Positions 62,655 through 64,000 of a stretch of DNA of 64,000 bases are shown here, in pieces (the stretch's first letter is position 1; the number at the start of each line of letters is the position of its first letter). Position numbers and translations under genes: made by a program. This DNA comes from Enoplosus armatus (Eukaryota > Chordata > Actinopteri > Centrarchiformes > Enoplosidae). A model generated the notes under the pieces. That model searched no databases and was not told the origin of the DNA. It worked only from the letters and a program-made list of their open reading frames with translations. The stretch lies in NCBI RefSeq assembly GCF_043641665.1, contig NC_092192.1, positions 20,504,978-20,568,977 of the forward strand, in the 5' to 3' direction.

Positions 62655-64000
62655 CTGTGTCCATTAGAAAATATTGAAAAAGGTTTGAGCCAGTGTGCTG
62701 AAGTACATACAGAAAAACTGTGTGAATTACGGTCTGCACTGTATGAAGCACTAATTTGCGCTAACATTTGACCCACCTTTTTAGCATTGTGTGAATTAGA
62801 ATTGACTTCCAAGTTAATATCCCTTTTCATTAAGCGTTCCCATCATTTTGTCTGCCATGTTTAAACGTTGCGTGAAAAGGCATATTTCTGTTCATCCAAA
62901 TAATTCTGGTTTGGTATCATCCTCTACCAATAGGTCACTACATTGCTACCAGTTATCTTCTGCCCTATTGGCCCATTTTGTCTCCTGAGACGTGATCTCA
63001 TCAGAGAGAGGCGGTGACACCTCCAACCGCAGAGTAACAATCCACTCATGTTAAGACTACAGTCTGATCATCTTCTCCATGCTTTAAATTATTCAGCACA
63101 TCAATAGTCACAGCCTGTGCTCTATAGGAGTGTGTTGGCTTGGGGCGAGGTATATGTAGGTTGGCAAGCAGGGGAGAGCATTAGAGGACTGGGCCTCGGG
63201 CTCTGCAGACGCTGGGACTAACGATAATAGTCATTCTTGAACAACTGGCCAACTAAGCACTTTATTCTCTCTCCACCCCTTTTTCCCTCTGATCCTTTCA
63301 CATACCTGGCCCATCCTCTGCTTTGGATAACAAAGGTGAAGTGTAGTTGAATCACAATATATGCAAACGAACTCGTGCTCTGAGCTTTGAATCTTATTAT
63401 AGGCATGTAATGCGCTGTAGCAGACGTAATGAAACTGTGCAACGACTGGGTAACGTGATGTTTTTATGAATCCTGGTTTGGCTTTAAGAGTCACTGATAT
63501 GAACTGATGTTGGTCAGTGATTGTTTTAGTGAGCCACACAGAAATCTGCCACAGTATAGCGTACAGCATTCAGTGCAGTGGCATGTCATGCAAGTCATGG
63601 ATTTCTGGTGAAAGAATTGTTCCACAAGGAAACGTGTAATTTAGTGTTTGGTTGGATTGCGGTAGACAACACTATCCCTGATGCTGTGGTCACTGATCGT
63701 AAAGTGGACATCATAAACGAGACATATTTGGTGGCGATGCGAAGCTGTTTACTTAGAGTAGATTTCTGTTCTTAGTTTCTCGCCAGCTAAATGGCTGAGT
63801 GAATGTAATCTGATGGCAAATGCTCCACATCTTTGATCAATATACATTTTATCCCTTGCATACTTTTTACTTTTTACTTTCCTGCATATTATTTATGGTT
63901 TTGATAGTTCCCTGTGAGATACATGTGGTATAAAAGGACAAGATACAAACGGGTTTAAACCGTTTTCTTGCTGATGCATAACCAACATCTATTATAAATG
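62655..64000. other. Intron tile to the end of the window, no gene seen
   Basis: Unique intron. Short frames on both strands (up to 112 codons) have no domain. No exon is recognised before the window ends. Confidence 0.5.

Larger units (their letters stand above)
41170..64000 (+). other. auts2: 5' part of the following large intron, probably auts2
   Basis: No further exon was recognised through the end of the window, so at least 22.8 kb of intron follows the microexon. The next AUTS2 exon should begin with a segment like ASDASSEK; no such frame after an AG was seen. The stretch holds microsatellites, candidate regulatory blocks, one CpG-rich patch and one LINE fragment, listed separately. 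Confidence 0.65.

Noticed and set aside
1..64000. CRISPR arrays, bacterial operons, tRNA, rRNA or snRNA genes, viral genes
   Set aside because: No regular direct-repeat array, ribosome-binding-site-led gene cluster, intact A/B-box cloverleaf or recognisable viral protein was seen on either strand.

Overview
This window looks like intronic DNA from a vertebrate, most probably a ray-finned (teleost) fish. It is AT-leaning, has no long open reading frame with protein-like content, and carries many (CA)n/(TG)n microsatellites and homopolymer runs. It also holds decayed fragments of non-LTR retrotransposons (L2-type and L1/Tx1-type reverse transcriptase ORFs) of the kind common in teleosts. Nothing bacterial, viral or plasmid-like is visible.

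Only one protein-coding exon can be supported. It is a 30-nt microexon at 41140-41169 on the + strand, with a long polypyrimidine tract and AG before it and GTAAGC after it. It encodes CDTESDQDDK, which I recognise as the fish counterpart of the short acidic exon of AUTS2 (human, from memory: CDSDSDQEEK). AUTS2 is a nuclear regulator linked to PRC1 and neurodevelopment. On this reading the window is the 3' part (at least 41.1 kb) of one large auts2 intron, the microexon, and the 5' part (at least 22.8 kb) of the next. Very long introns in the 5' half of the gene are a hallmark of AUTS2.

Layout: 1-18.7 kb is unique-looking intron with candidate regulatory blocks, two TG microsatellites and one decayed SINE-like piece. 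18.7-21.4 kb is a small island of mobile-element debris: an L2-type LINE fragment, the first copy of an interspersed repeat, a short hairpin, and a repeat carrying an 8-bp inverted repeat. 21.5-41.1 kb is mostly unique sequence dense in candidate conserved non-coding elements (CNEs), with the second, inverted copy of the interspersed repeat near 34.2-34.4 kb. Around the exon, a short segment occurs twice in the same orientation, about 1.2 kb upstream and 1.0 kb downstream. 41.2-64 kb is again CNE-like intron, with a CpG-rich patch near 54.4-54.5 kb, an L1/Tx1-type LINE fragment at 62.3-62.6 kb and a 24-nt G run beside it.

The CNE calls rest only on sequence texture: long non-repetitive stretches studded with TAATTA-type homeodomain cores, E-boxes and similar sites. 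They need cross-species alignment to be proved.
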